A stretch of 64,000 bases of DNA from Avibacterium sp. 21-586 (GTDB taxonomy: Bacteria > Pseudomonadota > Gammaproteobacteria > Enterobacterales > Pasteurellaceae). The position numbers were made by a program, and so were the translations under genes. Under the pieces are notes generated by a model, which had not been told where the DNA came from, did not search any database, and saw only the letters and a program-made list of their open reading frames with translations. Positions 19,144-30,339 of the stretch are shown here, in pieces; position 1 is the first letter of the stretch; each line of letters opens with the position of its first letter. The stretch covers positions 124,001 through 188,000 of the forward strand of contig NZ_JAKKOD010000001.1 in NCBI RefSeq assembly GCF_026226775.1. Reading direction: 5' to 3'.

Positions 19144-20514
19144 ATGACAACCACATTTAAACCAGAACTGCTTTCGCCCGCAGGTTCATTAAAAAATATG
19201 CGCTATGCCTTTGCTTATGGCGCTGATGCCGTTTATGCAGGGCAGCCACGTTATAGTTTGCGTGTTCGCAACAATGAATTTAACCACGCCAATTTGAAAA
19301 TAGGGATTGATGAAGCGCACGCGCTTGGCAAAAAATTCTATGTGGTGGTGAATATTGCACCACACAATTCCAAATTAAAAACCTTTATTAAAGATCTCCA
19401 GCCAGTGGTGGAGATGAAGCCCGATGCTTTAATTATGTCTGACCCAGGGTTGATTATGCTTGTGCGTGAACATTTCCCTGATATTGATATTCACCTTTCG
19501 GTGCAAGCCAATGCAGTGAACTGGGCAACAGTGAAGTTCTGGAAACAAATGGGGCTAACCCGCGTGATTTTATCCCGTGAGCTTTCTATTGATGAAATTG
19601 CGGAAATCCGTCAACAAGTGCCAGATATGGAAATTGAAATTTTCGTCCACGGGGCGTTATGTATGGCCTATTCAGGGCGTTGTTTGCTTTCGGGTTACAT
19701 CAACAAGCGTGATCCAAACCAAGGCACTTGCACTAATGCGTGCCGTTGGGAATATTCGGTGGAAGAAGGCAAGGAAGACGACGTGGGCAACATTATTGGC
19801 AATGAAATCCCCGTGAAAAATGTCGCGCCAACCTTGGGCGAAGGGCAAACTACGGACAAAGTTTTCTTGCTCGCAGAAAGCCAGCGTCCAGAAGAAAAAA
19901 TGTCTGCCTTTGAAGACGAACACGGCACTTACATTATGAATTCAAAAGATTTGCGTGCTGTGCAACACGTTGAAAAACTCACGCAAATTGGCGTGCATTC
20001 GTTGAAAATTGAAGGAAGAACGAAATCTTTCTATTATTGCGCAAGAACCGCACAGGTTTACCGCAAAGCGATTGATGATGCCGCCGCAGGTAAACCTTTT
20101 GATGAAAGTTTAATGGATACCCTTGAAAGCCTTGCACACCGTGGCTATACCGAGGGCTTTTTACGCCGCCATACGCACGATGAATACCAAAACTATGACT
20201 ATGGTTATAGCATTTCTGAACGTCAGCAATTTGTTGGTGAATTTACCGGCACACGTAAAGATGGCTTAGCTGAAGTGGCGGTAAAAAATAAATTCTTACT
20301 TGGCGATGAAGTGGAATTAATGACACCGAAAGGCAATATCGTGTTCAAAATTGAACGTATGCTTAATCGTAAAGGCGAAGAGGTGGAAGCCGCGCTAGGA
20401 GACGGGCATTTTGTTTTCCTTGATGTGCCAGAAGATTTGGATTTGGATTATGCTTTGCTAATGCGAAACTTGGTGAACGTTAACACGCGTAATCCCCATA
20501 TAAATGATAAATAA
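19144..20514 (+). CDS. trhP: tRNA uridine-34 5-hydroxylation enzyme TrhP (peptidase U32 family, YegQ)
   Basis: TrhP makes 5-hydroxyuridine at position 34 of tRNAs reading Ala, Ser, Pro, Thr, Leu and Val boxes, using prephenate, and carries an iron-sulfur cluster. The 456-residue protein opens with ELLSPAGSLKNMRYAFAYGADAVYAG, then LSVQANAVNW, EIEIFVHGALCMAYSGRCLLSGYI and the cysteine pair in GTCTNACRWEY, and LKIEGRTKSFYYCARTAQVYR. All are U32 signatures. Historically called a protease, but tRNA modification is the established role. A ribosome site AGAGAAA precedes the ATG. Its leader has an unusual anticodon-arm-like hairpin. Confidence 0.94.
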   Translation: MTTTFKPELLSPAGSLKNMRYAFAYGADAVYAGQPRYSLRVRNNEFNHANLKIGIDEAHALGKKFYVVVNIAPHNSKLKTFIKDLQPVVEMKPDALIMSDPGLIMLVREHFPDIDIHLSVQANAVNWATVKFWKQMGLTRVILSRELSIDEIAEIRQQVPDMEIEIFVHGALCMAYSGRCLLSGYINKRDPNQGTCTNACRWEYSVEEGKEDDVGNIIGNEIPVKNVAPTLGEGQTTDKVFLLAESQRPEEKMSAFEDEHGTYIMNSKDLRAVQHVEKLTQIGVHSLKIEGRTKSFYYCARTAQVYRKAIDDAAAGKPFDESLMDTLESLAHRGYTEGFLRRHTHDEYQNYDYGYSISERQQFVGEFTGTRKDGLAEVAVKNKFLLGDEVELMTPKGNIVFKIERMLNRKGEEVEAALGDGHFVFLDVPEDLDLDYALLMRNLVNVNTRNPHINDK

Positions 20515-20546
20515 TTGTTAAAAAATGGTTAATTGTTAAATAATTG

Positions 20547-20640
20547 TTGCATATTAAATTTTTTTAGCCTATTATACGCCCATACCCTAAAAAGTATGAC
20601 TCCAAATATTTTTAGCCCTTTCAATGAAAGGGCTTTTTTT
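20547..20640 (+). promoter_or_regulatory. Orphan tRNA-style promoter running straight into a terminator
   Basis: TTGCAT (20547-20552), 17 bases, TATTAT (20570-20575), then ACGCCC. This is nearly the arrangement in front of the initiator tRNA at 52332 (TTGCAT, 16 bases, TATAGT, ACGCCC). Transcription would start near 20582. A small stem CATAC/GTATG follows (20581-20585 with 20594-20598), then a strong terminator AGCCCTTTC/GAAAGGGCT (20614-20622 with 20626-20634) with seven Ts. The predicted RNA is about 55-60 bases and contains no gene I recognise. Confidence 0.5.
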
Positions 20641-20812
20641 GTTTTTTTCATTCTGATGTACTTTATATTAGATTAAAACCCAATTAAATACGCTACGAAG
20701 CCATATGACATACCATCAGATTACCGATAAATAATACTAGCCAAGCTGGAAAGTGGTGCCGTTTTTTGAGAGCTGGCATATGTAGTTTTTTAGCGATTTT
20801 TAGTAGCTTTTA
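20641..20812. other. Intergenic region without a recognisable gene
   Basis: AT-rich sequence between the terminator after trhP and the end of rlmC. I see no coding frame, tRNA or strong hairpin in it. Confidence 0.5.
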
Positions 20813-21994
20813 TTATATCTTTTGAACTTTATTTAATAACACCAGTACCTCATAATGCGAGGTATGAGGAAACATATCAAAAAGTTGGATTTTCTGTGCT
20901 TGGTAGTTGGCTAATTCTTGCAAGTCTTTACCCATTGAAACCGCATTGCAGCTGGAATACAAAATAAAGTGCGGTTGTAATTTATTGAGAAATTGAGCCA
21001 ACTCTTTGCCGATGCCACGGCGTGGCGGATTGACGATCAGCAAATCTGGTCTTTCATTTTGTGCTAAGGCGAAATTTGCTGCGTCCAAGGATTGAAATTT
21101 CACCTGCATTAAGTCTAATTTTTCTGCTGACAGGCTGGCACTTGCAATGGCAGAAGGGGAAATTTCAATGCCCGTTAATTGCACGTTTACGCCTTTTTGT
21201 TGCAAGATCGCCGCACAATGCAAGCCAAATCCACCTACACCGCAAAACAGATCCCAGATTTTTTTAATGGGAAGATCTTTAATCCATTGTTGTGCCGTGC
21301 CATATAAGCCTTCTGCCACCTTTGGATTGGTTTGGAAAAAGCCTTGCGGACGAATAAATAACGGAATTTGATTAAAATTTTCGGCAAGCTGTTTTTGTTG
21401 CGTGAGAAAAATTTCTTCTTCCCCTTCTAAAATCGCCGCGTGTTTCGGTTGTATATTTAGGCTCACCACTTTTATTTGTGGTAAGTTTGCCAAGAATTGT
21501 GGTAATTCTCGTTGAATAAGTGCCAGTTTGGCGGTAGATCGCAACACAAAACGTAACATTAATGTGCCGTTGCTTTGGCTTTCGGTGAGCAAAATGTATT
21601 TCAGTTCGCCTTTGCGTTTCGCGATATTATAAGGCACTAAGCCCGCTCGTCCGATAAAGATTTTTAATTGGGCGAAAATCTCAGTGAAATGCGCAGGGTA
21701 GAGCAAACAATCAGATAAATCCACCGCACTTTGTGGATCATTGGGAGAGGTCAAAATACCTAAAATTGGGCGTTCCACCGAACCGCTCACTACCATTTTC
21801 GCTTTATTACGAAAACCTTGTTGTTCTGATGTATAAGGTGGCAACCATTCAAGCTGTGATTGTTCAAGCCCATTAAGTTGTTGAACTAAATCGGCTTTTT
21901 TTTCATCAAGCTGTTTTGCGTAAGGCATTTCAATCCATTGGCAAGAACGGCATTGTCCTGCCATAAAGTGCGGACAAACTGGCATTGCTGACAT
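20813..21994 (-). CDS. rlmC: 23S rRNA (uracil-747-C5)-methyltransferase
   Basis: RlmC (RumB) methylates U747 in 23S rRNA using SAM. At the N-terminus the [4Fe-4S] cysteines are visible: C7, C15 and C18 ([14 protein letters not shown]), with a further cysteine in DCLLYPAHF. The methyltransferase part shows [29 protein letters not shown] and the catalytic YSSCNAVSM. Length is 393 residues, with no TRAM domain, which separates RlmC from RlmD. It abuts the stop of nagZ and is the last gene of hinT-ycfL-nagZ-rlmC. Confidence 0.95.
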   Translation of the reverse strand: MSAMPVCPHFMAGQCRSCQWIEMPYAKQLDEKKADLVQQLNGLEQSQLEWLPPYTSEQQGFRNKAKMVVSGSVERPILGILTSPNDPQSAVDLSDCLLYPAHFTEIFAQLKIFIGRAGLVPYNIAKRKGELKYILLTESQSNGTLMLRFVLRSTAKLALIQRELPQFLANLPQIKVVSLNIQPKHAAILEGEEEIFLTQQKQLAENFNQIPLFIRPQGFFQTNPKVAEGLYGTAQQWIKDLPIKKIWDLFCGVGGFGLHCAAILQQKGVNVQLTGIEISPSAIASASLSAEKLDLMQVKFQSLDAANFALAQNERPDLLIVNPPRRGIGKELAQFLNKLQPHFILYSSCNAVSMGKDLQELANYQAQKIQLFDMFPHTSHYEVLVLLNKVQKI

Positions 21995-23038
21995 TTAGGC
22001 GCTCGCTAACCAAGTTTGTTGAAGTGCGGTCAATTTTTGCTGATTTTCTTGCCAACGTGATGATTTTTCTAAGGTTTTCCAATCTAACTGGCTACGTTTA
22101 AACAAACCCTGCAAACGTTGTTGGCGCAGGGCATATTGCTCGGCTGTTTCTTGCGGTTGGAAATGATCCAATACTTGGATCACACCTTCGCGTTCGTTAC
22201 ATAGCAATAGTAAATCGCACCCTGCATTGAGTGATTGCTGACAACGCGCCACAAAATCCCCCATAAAGCCTGCGCCTTTCATTCCTAAATCATCAGAGAA
22301 AATCGCCCCTTTAAAGCCAAGCTGTTGGCGGAGTACGTGTTGCAACCAGTAAGCGGAGCCGCTAGCTGGTTGTGGATCGCATTGGGTATAAATAACGTGT
22401 GCAGGCATCACGGCATCAAGATAATTTTCTGCAATCAGTTGTTGAAATGGCACAATATCTTGATTAAAAATTTCTACTTTTGTACGTTCATCATAAGGCG
22501 TTTCAAGGTGAGAATCCGCCAGAACGTGACCGTGTCCAGGGAAATGCTTGCCTGTGCTTGCCATTCCTGCTTGTTTCATTCCGATGATAAATTGGCGAGC
22601 GAGATCAAGGGTTTTCTCGGCTTCATCGTGAAAACTGCGATCACCAATAGCACGACATTGATGACCTAAATCCAGCACGGGGGCAAAACTCAAATCAATA
22701 TCTAGTGCGATCATTTCTGTTGCCATTTGCCAGCCAGCTTGTAACGCCATTGCTTGTTGTTGCTGTGGTTCGGTGATCAAACTGGCAAAAGTTTGCATTG
22801 CTGGCAGTTGGGTAAAGCCCTCACGGAAACGTTGTACACGTCCACCTTCTTGATCTACGGTAATCAATAAAGGTTTCTTTACTTTCTGCCGCAAGGTAGC
22901 GACAAGGTGTTGAATTTGCTCACGATCATAAAAGTTGCGGGTAAATAAAATTACGCCAGCGACTAGTGGGTGCGCAAGCAATTCTAATTCTTCTTGGCTA
23001 ACTTCTTGCCCAGTAAGATCGATAAGTAACGCTGACAT
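21995..23038 (-). CDS. nagZ: Beta-N-acetylhexosaminidase (cell wall recycling)
   Basis: NagZ removes GlcNAc from cytoplasmic GlcNAc-anhydroMurNAc-peptides during peptidoglycan recycling. The 347-residue GH3 protein has [39 protein letters not shown], the catalytic loop [17 protein letters not shown] (the His/Asp mechanism of this group) and the nucleophile region [13 protein letters not shown]. Eight bases separate it from ycfL. No N-terminal signal peptide, as expected for a cytoplasmic enzyme. Confidence 0.96.
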   Translation of the reverse strand: MSALLIDLTGQEVSQEELELLAHPLVAGVILFTRNFYDREQIQHLVATLRQKVKKPLLITVDQEGGRVQRFREGFTQLPAMQTFASLITEPQQQQAMALQAGWQMATEMIALDIDLSFAPVLDLGHQCRAIGDRSFHDEAEKTLDLARQFIIGMKQAGMASTGKHFPGHGHVLADSHLETPYDERTKVEIFNQDIVPFQQLIAENYLDAVMPAHVIYTQCDPQPASGSAYWLQHVLRQQLGFKGAIFSDDLGMKGAGFMGDFVARCQQSLNAGCDLLLLCNEREGVIQVLDHFQPQETAEQYALRQQRLQGLFKRSQLDWKTLEKSSRWQENQQKLTALQQTWLASA

Positions 23039-23046
23039 TGAAATCC

Positions 23047-23415
23047 TTATTGCAATTTATTTAAACGAAGATATACACGGTAATTGACGCTTTGCTCGTT
23101 GGGGGGAACAGGCGTTAAGTTGGTTTGTTGGCTTGGTTGCAACAGCAAACTAGAAGGTGTTTGTAAATTTGGCTCTTCCCCTTGGGTTACACCATTTTTA
23201 TCATACCAAAAGAAATAATAAGCAACATCAAGCAAATGTGTGCTGGTATTTTTTAGCCAAACATTGTTGCGGTGTAATTTGGTTTCAATCAACGGTGCTA
23301 GATTGGCTTCTACATTTAAAATTGGCTCATTCTCGTTCACAATATTTTGCGAAGGCGTGGAACTACAAGCAGCAAGTAATAGGCTTAATCCGCATAGAAA
23401 AAATAGTTTTTTCAT
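23047..23415 (-). CDS. ycfL: YcfL family lipoprotein
   Basis: A 122-residue lipoprotein with signal [13 protein letters not shown] (lipobox LAAC, C17) and a small beta-sandwich domain ending [14 protein letters not shown]. The family is typically found between hinT and a peptidoglycan-related gene, as here. Function is not established. Its ATG overlaps the hinT stop by one base, so the two are probably coupled. Confidence 0.82.
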   Translation of the reverse strand: MKKLFFLCGLSLLLAACSSTPSQNIVNENEPILNVEANLAPLIETKLHRNNVWLKNTSTHLLDVAYYFFWYDKNGVTQGEEPNLQTPSSLLLQPSQQTNLTPVPPNEQSVNYRVYLRLNKLQ

Positions 23416-23765
23416 TATTTTGCCAACATTTTTCCTAAAGGTTCACCACCAAGTAAGTGCATATGTAAATGATACACTTCTTGCCCACCGTGTTTGTTAC
23501 AATTGACGATAAGGCGATAGCCATCTTGCGCAATGCCTTCTTGCTCAGCCAACTTGGCCGCCACGGTAAATAAACGCCCTAACGCCACTTCATCTTGCTC
23601 AGTAACATCGTTCACTGTTGGGATCAGTTTATTTGGAATGATTAAAATATGAGTTGCCGCTTGTGGTGAAATATCACGAAATGCGGTAACTAATTCATCT
23701 TGATAGAGGATATTTGCTGGGATTTCTTTACGAATAATTTTGCTGAAAATGGTTTCTTCTGCCAT
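23415..23765 (-). CDS. hinT: HIT-family purine nucleoside phosphoramidase
   Basis: HinT hydrolyses AMP-lysine and other adenosine phosphoramidates. The 116-residue protein has the N-terminal [20 protein letters not shown] and the histidine triad [14 protein letters not shown] near the C-terminus. Start at 23765 follows AAGGA. It is first in the hinT-ycfL-nagZ-rlmC operon and diverges from focA, sharing a 266-base control region. Confidence 0.95.
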   Translation of the reverse strand: MAEETIFSKIIRKEIPANILYQDELVTAFRDISPQAATHILIIPNKLIPTVNDVTEQDEVALGRLFTVAAKLAEQEGIAQDGYRLIVNCNKHGGQEVYHLHMHLLGGEPLGKMLAK

Positions 23766-23913
23766 AGGAAAATCCTTGTGTTTTAAAGAGATATTGTTGC
23801 TTGAGAGTCGTATTGATAAGTGCGGCTATTTTTATCAGAAAAGTTCAAAAATAGCAATCTAGATTACTTTTTGTTATTAATTTGTTAAATATAAGTTTAA
23901 TAATATTGCGATA

Positions 23914-23949
23914 TGTTAATTCAATGTTGTAAAAATTGATTTACAACAA
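23914..23949 (+). promoter_or_regulatory. ArcA-like and FNR-like sites upstream of focA
   Basis: TGTTA (23914-23918) and TGTTG (23925-23929) stand 11 bases apart, the direct-repeat spacing that ArcA recognises. TTGAT-TTAC-AACAA (23936-23949) matches the FNR consensus TTGAT-N4-ATCAA at 9 of 10 positions. A weak -10 (TAGTTT, 23975-23980) lies at about the right distance for activation from near -41 to -44. focA-pflB is a classic FNR/ArcA target. Confidence 0.5.
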
Positions 23950-24031
23950 ATTTTATAAAAAATAAAATCTTTTTTAGTTTAAAGTTTAGGACATATCCCT
24001 TAGAATTAACCTGTAACTTTTAGGGGGTAGA

Positions 24032-24886
24032 ATGAAAAAAGAAAATGCCGTGAGTTTTATGGCAACGCCAACGGAAATGGCTCAGCTCGCTGAAGATATT
24101 GGGGTTTATAAAGCCACTAAAAATCAATTCTATTCTTTTCTTTCCGCAATTTCAGCAGGAGCGTTTATTGCACTTGCTTTTGTTTTTTATACCACCACGC
24201 AAACAGGACTATCTGAGGCTTCTTGGGGATTAGCTAAACTGGTTGGCGGTTTAGTATTCTCTATAGGAGTCATTATGGTCGTTATCTGTGGCTCTGAATT
24301 GTTCACCTCATCAACAATGACGTTGGTGGCGCGCGCAGGGCAACGCATCAATACCATTCAAATGTTACGCAACTGGGTTGCCGTTTATTTAGGCAATTTC
24401 GTTGGAGCAATTATTATCGCAGGCTTGATCTGGTTTGCTGGACAAACAATGGCCGTCAATGGACAATGGGGCTTGACGATTTTAAAAACCGCCCAACATA
24501 AGATTCATCATAGCTGGTTTGAAGCTTTTAGCTTAGGCATTTTATGTAACATTATGGTGTGCATTGCGGTGTGGATGAGCTATGCTGGGAAGACCTTAAC
24601 AGACAAAGCCTTGATTATGATTTTGCCGATCGGTCTATTTGTTTCTTCAGGCTTTGAGCATAGTGTGGCGAATATGTTTATGATTCCTCTTGGGATTATT
24701 ACGGCACATTGTAGCACCGCGGAATTCTGGCAAGCCCTTGGACTGAACGCAACACAGTTTGCAGATTTAGATGCTTATCATTTTGTCGTAAAAAATCTTA
24801 TTCCTGTTACTCTTGGTAATATCGTTGGTGGCGGGGTATGTATTGCATTGATGCAGTGGTTTACTAATAAACCACATTCACATTAG
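24032..24886 (+). CDS. focA: Formate channel
   Basis: FocA passes formate across the inner membrane during mixed-acid fermentation. The 284-residue protein has six hydrophobic segments and the FNT family marks: FLSAISAGAFIALAFVFY, GGLVFSIGVIMVVICGSELFTSST, NWVAVYLGNFVGA, LGILCNIMVCIAVWMSYAGKT, GFEHSVANMFMIPLG and LIPVTLGNIVGGGVCIALM, with the gating histidine in FEHSVANM. It is followed after 74 bases by pflB, the enzyme that makes formate. Regulation by oxygen is suggested by the upstream sites. Confidence 0.95.
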   Translation: MKKENAVSFMATPTEMAQLAEDIGVYKATKNQFYSFLSAISAGAFIALAFVFYTTTQTGLSEASWGLAKLVGGLVFSIGVIMVVICGSELFTSSTMTLVARAGQRINTIQMLRNWVAVYLGNFVGAIIIAGLIWFAGQTMAVNGQWGLTILKTAQHKIHHSWFEAFSLGILCNIMVCIAVWMSYAGKTLTDKALIMILPIGLFVSSGFEHSVANMFMIPLGIITAHCSTAEFWQALGLNATQFADLDAYHFVVKNLIPVTLGNIVGGGVCIALMQWFTNKPHSH

Positions 24887-24960
24887 TTTGGCGTAAGAGC
24901 GGTTGTTTTTTCACCGTTTTTACATAGTTAAAATTTTATTTACGTTAAAGGAAAATAGTA

Positions 24961-27273
24961 ATGACTCAACTAACAGAAGCGCAAAAAAAAGCGTGGGAAG
25001 GTTTTGCGCCGGGTGACTGGCAAACCGAAGTAAACGTACGCGATTTTATTCAAAAAAACTACACCCCTTATGAAGGTGATGAATCATTCCTTGCTGGTGC
25101 AACTGAAGCAACCACTAAATTATGGAATGAAGTGATGGAAAAAATTAAGGTTGAGAACAAAACTCACGAACCTTATGACATTGATACCGATACCCCATCA
25201 ACAATTACTTCACATAAACCAGGTTATATTGACCAAAGTTTAGAAAAAATTGTGGGTTTACAAACTGATGCACCATTAAAACGTGCCATTATGCCTTATG
25301 GCGGGATTAAAATGGTGAAAGGTTCGTGCCAAGTTTATCGCCGCGAATTAAAACCTGAAATTGAACACATCTTTACAGAATACCGTAAAACCCATAACCA
25401 AGGGGTGTTTGATGTTTACACTCCAGATATTTTACGTTGCCGTAAATCAGGCGTAATCACTGGTTTACCAGATGCTTATGGCCGTGGTCGTATCATCGGG
25501 GATTATCGCCGTTTAGCCCTCTACGGTGCAGATTTCTTAATGAAAGATAAATTTAGCCAATTTAATTCATTACAAGAAAAATTAGAGCGCGGTGAAGATA
25601 TCCAAGCAACCATCCAATTACGTGAAGAAATTGCAGAGCAACATCGTGCTTTAGGTAAAATTAAAGAAATGGCAGCTTCTTACGGGTTTGATATATCCAA
25701 CCCAGCATCTAATGCTCAAGAAGCAGTTCAATGGACTTATTTTGCTTATCTTGCAGCAGTAAAATCACAAAATGGGGCAGCGATGTCTTTCGGTCGTGTG
25801 TCAAGTTTCTTGGATATTTATATTGAACGTGATCTAAAAGCAGGAAAAATTACTGAACAAGAAGCACAAGAATTAATCGATCATTTAGTAATGAAATTAC
25901 GTATGGTGCGTTTCTTACGTACACCAGAATACGATCAATTATTCTCTGGCGACCCAATGTGGGCAACTGAAACATTGGCAGGTATGGGCTTAGATGGTCG
26001 TACATTAGTAACCAAAAACAGCTTCCGTATCTTACACACCCTTTACACAATGGGACCATCACCAGAGCCAAACTTAACTATTCTTTGGTCTGAACAGTTG
26101 CCAGACGCATTCAAACGCTATTGTGCGAAAGTATCTATCGATACTTCATCTGTACAGTATGAAAACGATGACTTAATGCGTCCAGACTTCAACAGTGATG
26201 ACTATGCGATTGCTTGCTGTGTAAGTCCAATGGTTGTGGGTAAACAAATGCAATTCTTCGGTGCACGTGCAAACCTTGCAAAAACCTTGTTATACGCAAT
26301 CAATGGCGGTATTGATGAAAAATCAGGTATGCAAGTAGGACCTAAATCATCACCGATTACTGATGAAGTATTAGACTTTGATACGGTAATGGAACGTATG
26401 GACAGTTTTATGGATTGGCTCGCTACTCAATACGTTACCGCATTAAACATCATTCACTTTATGCACGATAAATATGCTTATGAAGCTGCATTAATGGCAT
26501 TCCACGATCGCGATGTATTCCGCACAATGGCTTGCGGTATCGCTGGGCTTTCTGTTGCGGCTGACTCCTTAGCAGCTATTAAATACGCAAAAGTGAAACC
26601 AGTCCGTGGCGACATCAAAGATAAAGATGGTAACGTCGTGGCTTCTAATGTGGCTATCGACTTCGAAATCGAAGGTGAATATCCACAATTTGGTAACAAC
26701 GATAGCCGTGTTGATGATTTAGCAGTAGATTTAGTTGAACGCTTTATGAAGAAAATTCAAACGCACAACACTTATCGCAACGCAACCCCAACACAATCTG
26801 TGCTTACTATTACTTCTAACGTGGTTTACGGTAAGAAAACAGGTAACACCCCAGATGGTCGCCGTGCCGGTGCACCATTCGGACCGGGAGCAAACCCAAT
26901 GCACGGACGGGATCAAAAAGGTGCGGTAGCTTCATTAACTTCTGTGGCGAAATTACCGTTTGCTTATGCGAAAGACGGAATTTCTTACACCTTCTCAATC
27001 GTACCAAACGCATTAGGTAAAGATTACGAAGCACAAAAACGCAATCTTGCCGGCTTAATGGATGGTTACTTCCACCACGAAGCGACGGTTGAGGGCGGAC
27101 AACACTTAAACGTGAACGTAATGAACCGTGAAATGTTGTTAGATGCAATGGAAAACCCAGAAAAATATCCACAATTAACCATCCGTGTTTCTGGTTACGC
27201 CGTGCGTTTCAACTCTTTAACCAAAGAGCAACAACAAGACGTGATTACGCGTACTTTCACTCAAGCAATGTAA
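24961..27273 (+). CDS. pflB: Formate C-acetyltransferase (pyruvate formate-lyase)
   Basis: PflB converts pyruvate and CoA to acetyl-CoA and formate by a glycyl-radical mechanism under anaerobiosis. The paired active-site cysteines are C419 and C420 (AIACCVSPM) and the radical glycine is G745 in [10 protein letters not shown] close to the C-terminus. At 770 residues it is about 10 longer than E. coli PflB; because the cysteines keep their E. coli positions, the extra residues lie between them and the radical loop. The start follows AAAGGAAA. It forms an operon with focA; its activase pflA lies 1.1 kb downstream after hel. Confidence 0.97.
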   Translation: MTQLTEAQKKAWEGFAPGDWQTEVNVRDFIQKNYTPYEGDESFLAGATEATTKLWNEVMEKIKVENKTHEPYDIDTDTPSTITSHKPGYIDQSLEKIVGLQTDAPLKRAIMPYGGIKMVKGSCQVYRRELKPEIEHIFTEYRKTHNQGVFDVYTPDILRCRKSGVITGLPDAYGRGRIIGDYRRLALYGADFLMKDKFSQFNSLQEKLERGEDIQATIQLREEIAEQHRALGKIKEMAASYGFDISNPASNAQEAVQWTYFAYLAAVKSQNGAAMSFGRVSSFLDIYIERDLKAGKITEQEAQELIDHLVMKLRMVRFLRTPEYDQLFSGDPMWATETLAGMGLDGRTLVTKNSFRILHTLYTMGPSPEPNLTILWSEQLPDAFKRYCAKVSIDTSSVQYENDDLMRPDFNSDDYAIACCVSPMVVGKQMQFFGARANLAKTLLYAINGGIDEKSGMQVGPKSSPITDEVLDFDTVMERMDSFMDWLATQYVTALNIIHFMHDKYAYEAALMAFHDRDVFRTMACGIAGLSVAADSLAAIKYAKVKPVRGDIKDKDGNVVASNVAIDFEIEGEYPQFGNNDSRVDDLAVDLVERFMKKIQTHNTYRNATPTQSVLTITSNVVYGKKTGNTPDGRRAGAPFGPGANPMHGRDQKGAVASLTSVAKLPFAYAKDGISYTFSIVPNALGKDYEAQKRNLAGLMDGYFHHEATVEGGQHLNVNVMNREMLLDAMENPEKYPQLTIRVSGYAVRFNSLTKEQQQDVITRTFTQAM

Positions 27274-27308
27274 TTGAAAGTATTAAGTTTTTAATAAGCA
27301 AATAACTT

Positions 27309-27345
27309 AAGGGAGCATAGAGAAAATCTATTGTTCCCTTTTCTT
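27309..27345 (+). terminator. Terminator after pflB
   Basis: Stem AAGGGA...TCCCTT (27309-27314 with 27335-27340) extended inwards by CATAGA/TCTATG-like pairs with one bulge, then TTCTTT. Confidence 0.7.
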
Positions 27346-27369
27346 TATGTGCCATAATAAGTGCGGTAG

Positions 27370-28242
<873 letters not shown>

Positions 28243-28263
28243 GTTTTTTCGTCAAGATTACGC

Positions 28264-28300
28264 TATAATATCCACAATCTGCCTTGCTGTTAGGCAGATT
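28264..28300 (+). promoter_or_regulatory. -10 element and leader hairpin upstream of pflA
   Basis: A perfect TATAAT (28264-28269) is followed by a 9-base stem AATCTGCCT/AGGCAGATT (28276-28284 with 28292-28300) that would lie at the very 5' end of the transcript. There is no T-run directly after it, so it is more likely a leader stem than a terminator. No convincing -35 was found. Confidence 0.4.
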
Positions 28301-28376
28301 GATTTCCATTTAATGCTTTTCTAGAAGCCTTAAATAGAAATTAACGATTTTATATTCTCTCTAATAAAGGAACATT

Positions 28377-29117
28377 ATGTCTGTTTTAGCTCGCTACCAT
28401 TCTTATGAATCTTGCGGCACGGTTGATGGCCCGGGAATCCGTTTTATCTTGTTCTTGCAAGGTTGTTTAATGCGTTGCAAATATTGCCACAACCGTGATA
28501 CTTGGGATCTGCACGGCGGAAAAGAAATTTCCGTAGAAGATCTAATGAAAGAAGTGGTTACTTATCGCCATTTTATGAATGCGACTGGAGGGGGCGTGAC
28601 AGCTTCTGGTGGAGAAGCTGTGCTACAAGCCGAATTTGTGCGTGATTGGTTTAGGGCTTGCAAAAAGGAAGGCATCCACACTTGCTTGGATACTAATGGC
28701 TTTGTTCGTCATTATGATCATATTATTGATGAACTCCTTGATGTAACGGATTTAGTTTTACTTGATCTTAAAGAGTTAAATGATCGCGTTCACCAAAATC
28801 TTATTGGCGTGCCAAATAAACGTACCCTTGAATTTGCTAAATATTTACAAAAACGCAATAAGCCAGTCTGGATTCGCTACGTCGTCGTACCAGGCTGGAC
28901 GGACAGTGATGAGGATGTGCATTTACTAGGACAATTTATCCAGCATATGGATAATATCGAAAAAGTTGAGTTGCTCCCTTATCATCGTCTTGGTGCCCAT
29001 AAATGGGAAACAATGGGGGAAAAATACGAATTAGAGGATGTCAAACCACCAACGAAAGAATCCCTCGATCATATCAAACAGATTCTAGAAAGTTATGGGC
29101 GAACAGTAACCTATTAA
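28377..29117 (+). CDS. pflA: Pyruvate formate-lyase-activating enzyme
   Basis: PflA is a radical SAM enzyme that abstracts a hydrogen from the PflB glycine. The 246-residue protein has the cluster motif C30-x3-C34-x2-C37 ([16 protein letters not shown]), the SAM-binding [14 protein letters not shown] and the late LPYHRLG block. The start follows AAGGA. It is separated from pflB by hel, with its own -10 element. It acts together with focA and pflB in anaerobic pyruvate use. Confidence 0.96.
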   Translation: MSVLARYHSYESCGTVDGPGIRFILFLQGCLMRCKYCHNRDTWDLHGGKEISVEDLMKEVVTYRHFMNATGGGVTASGGEAVLQAEFVRDWFRACKKEGIHTCLDTNGFVRHYDHIIDELLDVTDLVLLDLKELNDRVHQNLIGVPNKRTLEFAKYLQKRNKPVWIRYVVVPGWTDSDEDVHLLGQFIQHMDNIEKVELLPYHRLGAHKWETMGEKYELEDVKPPTKESLDHIKQILESYGRTVTY

Positions 29118-29193
29118 TTTGCAAATTGTTGTAGAAATCGTGCTAGAATAATTGGTTTGGCAGAAGATTTAACAAATATAAAAAAGGTAATCA

Positions 29194-30276
29194 ATGAAAA
29201 CCTCTATTATTAGTAAATTAGATAGTTTAAATGAGCGCCACGAAGAGTTAGAAGCTTTACTTGGAGATGCCTCCGTTATTAATGATCAAGAAAAGTTTCG
29301 AGCTTACTCGAAAGAATACGCTCAACTTGAAGACGTAGTGAAATGTTTTGCACGTTGGAAACAGCTAAACAGCAATATTGAAGAAGCAGAATTATTGCTT
29401 GATGATCCAAGTATGCGTGAAATGGCGCAAGAGGAAATTAGCGAATGTAAAAGCGAAATTGAGCAATTGGAAGCGCAATTACAAATTTTATTATTGCCTA
29501 AAGATCCAAATGACGAATATAACTGCTATTTAGAAATCCGAGCTGGTACGGGGGGTGATGAAGCGGGCATTTTTGCTGGTGATTTATTGCGTATGTATAG
29601 CCGTTATGCTGAAAGTAAGCGTTGGCGTGTTGAAATACTCAGTGCAAATGAAAGTGAGCAGGGCGGATATAAAGAAGTTATTGTGAAAATTAATGGTGAA
29701 AACGTATATGGTCAACTGAAATTTGAATCAGGTGGTCATCGTGTTCAACGAGTGCCAAAAACCGAATCACAAGGACGTATTCATACATCTGCTTGTACTG
29801 TTGCAGTAATGCCTGAATTACCTGAAAGTGAATTGCCAGAAATCAATCCGAGCGATTTGCGCATTGATACTTATCGTTCCTCAGGTGCTGGAGGGCAGCA
29901 CGTTAATACTACAGATTCTGCGGTACGAATCACACATATTCCAACCGGTATTGTGGTGGAATGCCAAGAAGAACGTTCGCAACATAAAAACAAAGCCAAA
30001 GCGATGTCAGTGCTTGCTTCACGTATTGTACAGGCAGAAAAAGAAAGACAGGCTGCCGAGCAAGCTGATACACGGCGTAACTTACTTGGTTCAGGTGATC
30101 GTTCGGATAAAATTCGCACCTATAACTATCCACAAGGACGAGTTACAGACCACCGCATTAATCTTACTCTCTATCGTTTAGATGAGGTAATGAACGGTAA
30201 AATAGATGAATTGATCCAGCCCATTATTACAGAGTATCAAGCAGATCAGCTTGCGGCATTGTCTGAGCAAGGCTGA
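29194..30276 (+). CDS. prfA: Peptide chain release factor 1
   Basis: RF1 ends translation at UAA and UAG. The 360-residue protein has the codon-reading P-x-T tripeptide at 188-190 ([10 protein letters not shown]) and the catalytic GGQ at 233-235 ([10 protein letters not shown]), whose glutamine is normally methylated by PrmC. The usual downstream partner prmC (hemK) is not here; instead a terminator and the convergent htrA follow. Confidence 0.97.
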   Translation: MKTSIISKLDSLNERHEELEALLGDASVINDQEKFRAYSKEYAQLEDVVKCFARWKQLNSNIEEAELLLDDPSMREMAQEEISECKSEIEQLEAQLQILLLPKDPNDEYNCYLEIRAGTGGDEAGIFAGDLLRMYSRYAESKRWRVEILSANESEQGGYKEVIVKINGENVYGQLKFESGGHRVQRVPKTESQGRIHTSACTVAVMPELPESELPEINPSDLRIDTYRSSGAGGQHVNTTDSAVRITHIPTGIVVECQEERSQHKNKAKAMSVLASRIVQAEKERQAAEQADTRRNLLGSGDRSDKIRTYNYPQGRVTDHRINLTLYRLDEVMNGKIDELIQPIITEYQADQLAALSEQG

Positions 30277-30294
30277 TAAACAAGCTAAACGAAA

Positions 30295-30326
30295 AAAGAG
30301 GCTTGATATTTACATCAAGCCTCTTT
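30295..30326. terminator. Bidirectional terminator between prfA and htrA
   Basis: A 13-base stem (30295-30307 with 30314-30326) with A-rich and T-rich flanks, between convergent genes. Confidence 0.85.
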
Positions 30327-30339
30327 TTATTTATCAATT

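Noticed and set aside
20581-20640. Intact tRNA gene behind the orphan promoter
   Set aside because: Too short, no acceptor stem, no T-arm GGTTC motif and no CCA.
24887-24960. Terminator between focA and pflB
   Set aside because: Only a four-base stem (CGGT/ACCG) with a long loop; read-through from focA to pflB is expected.
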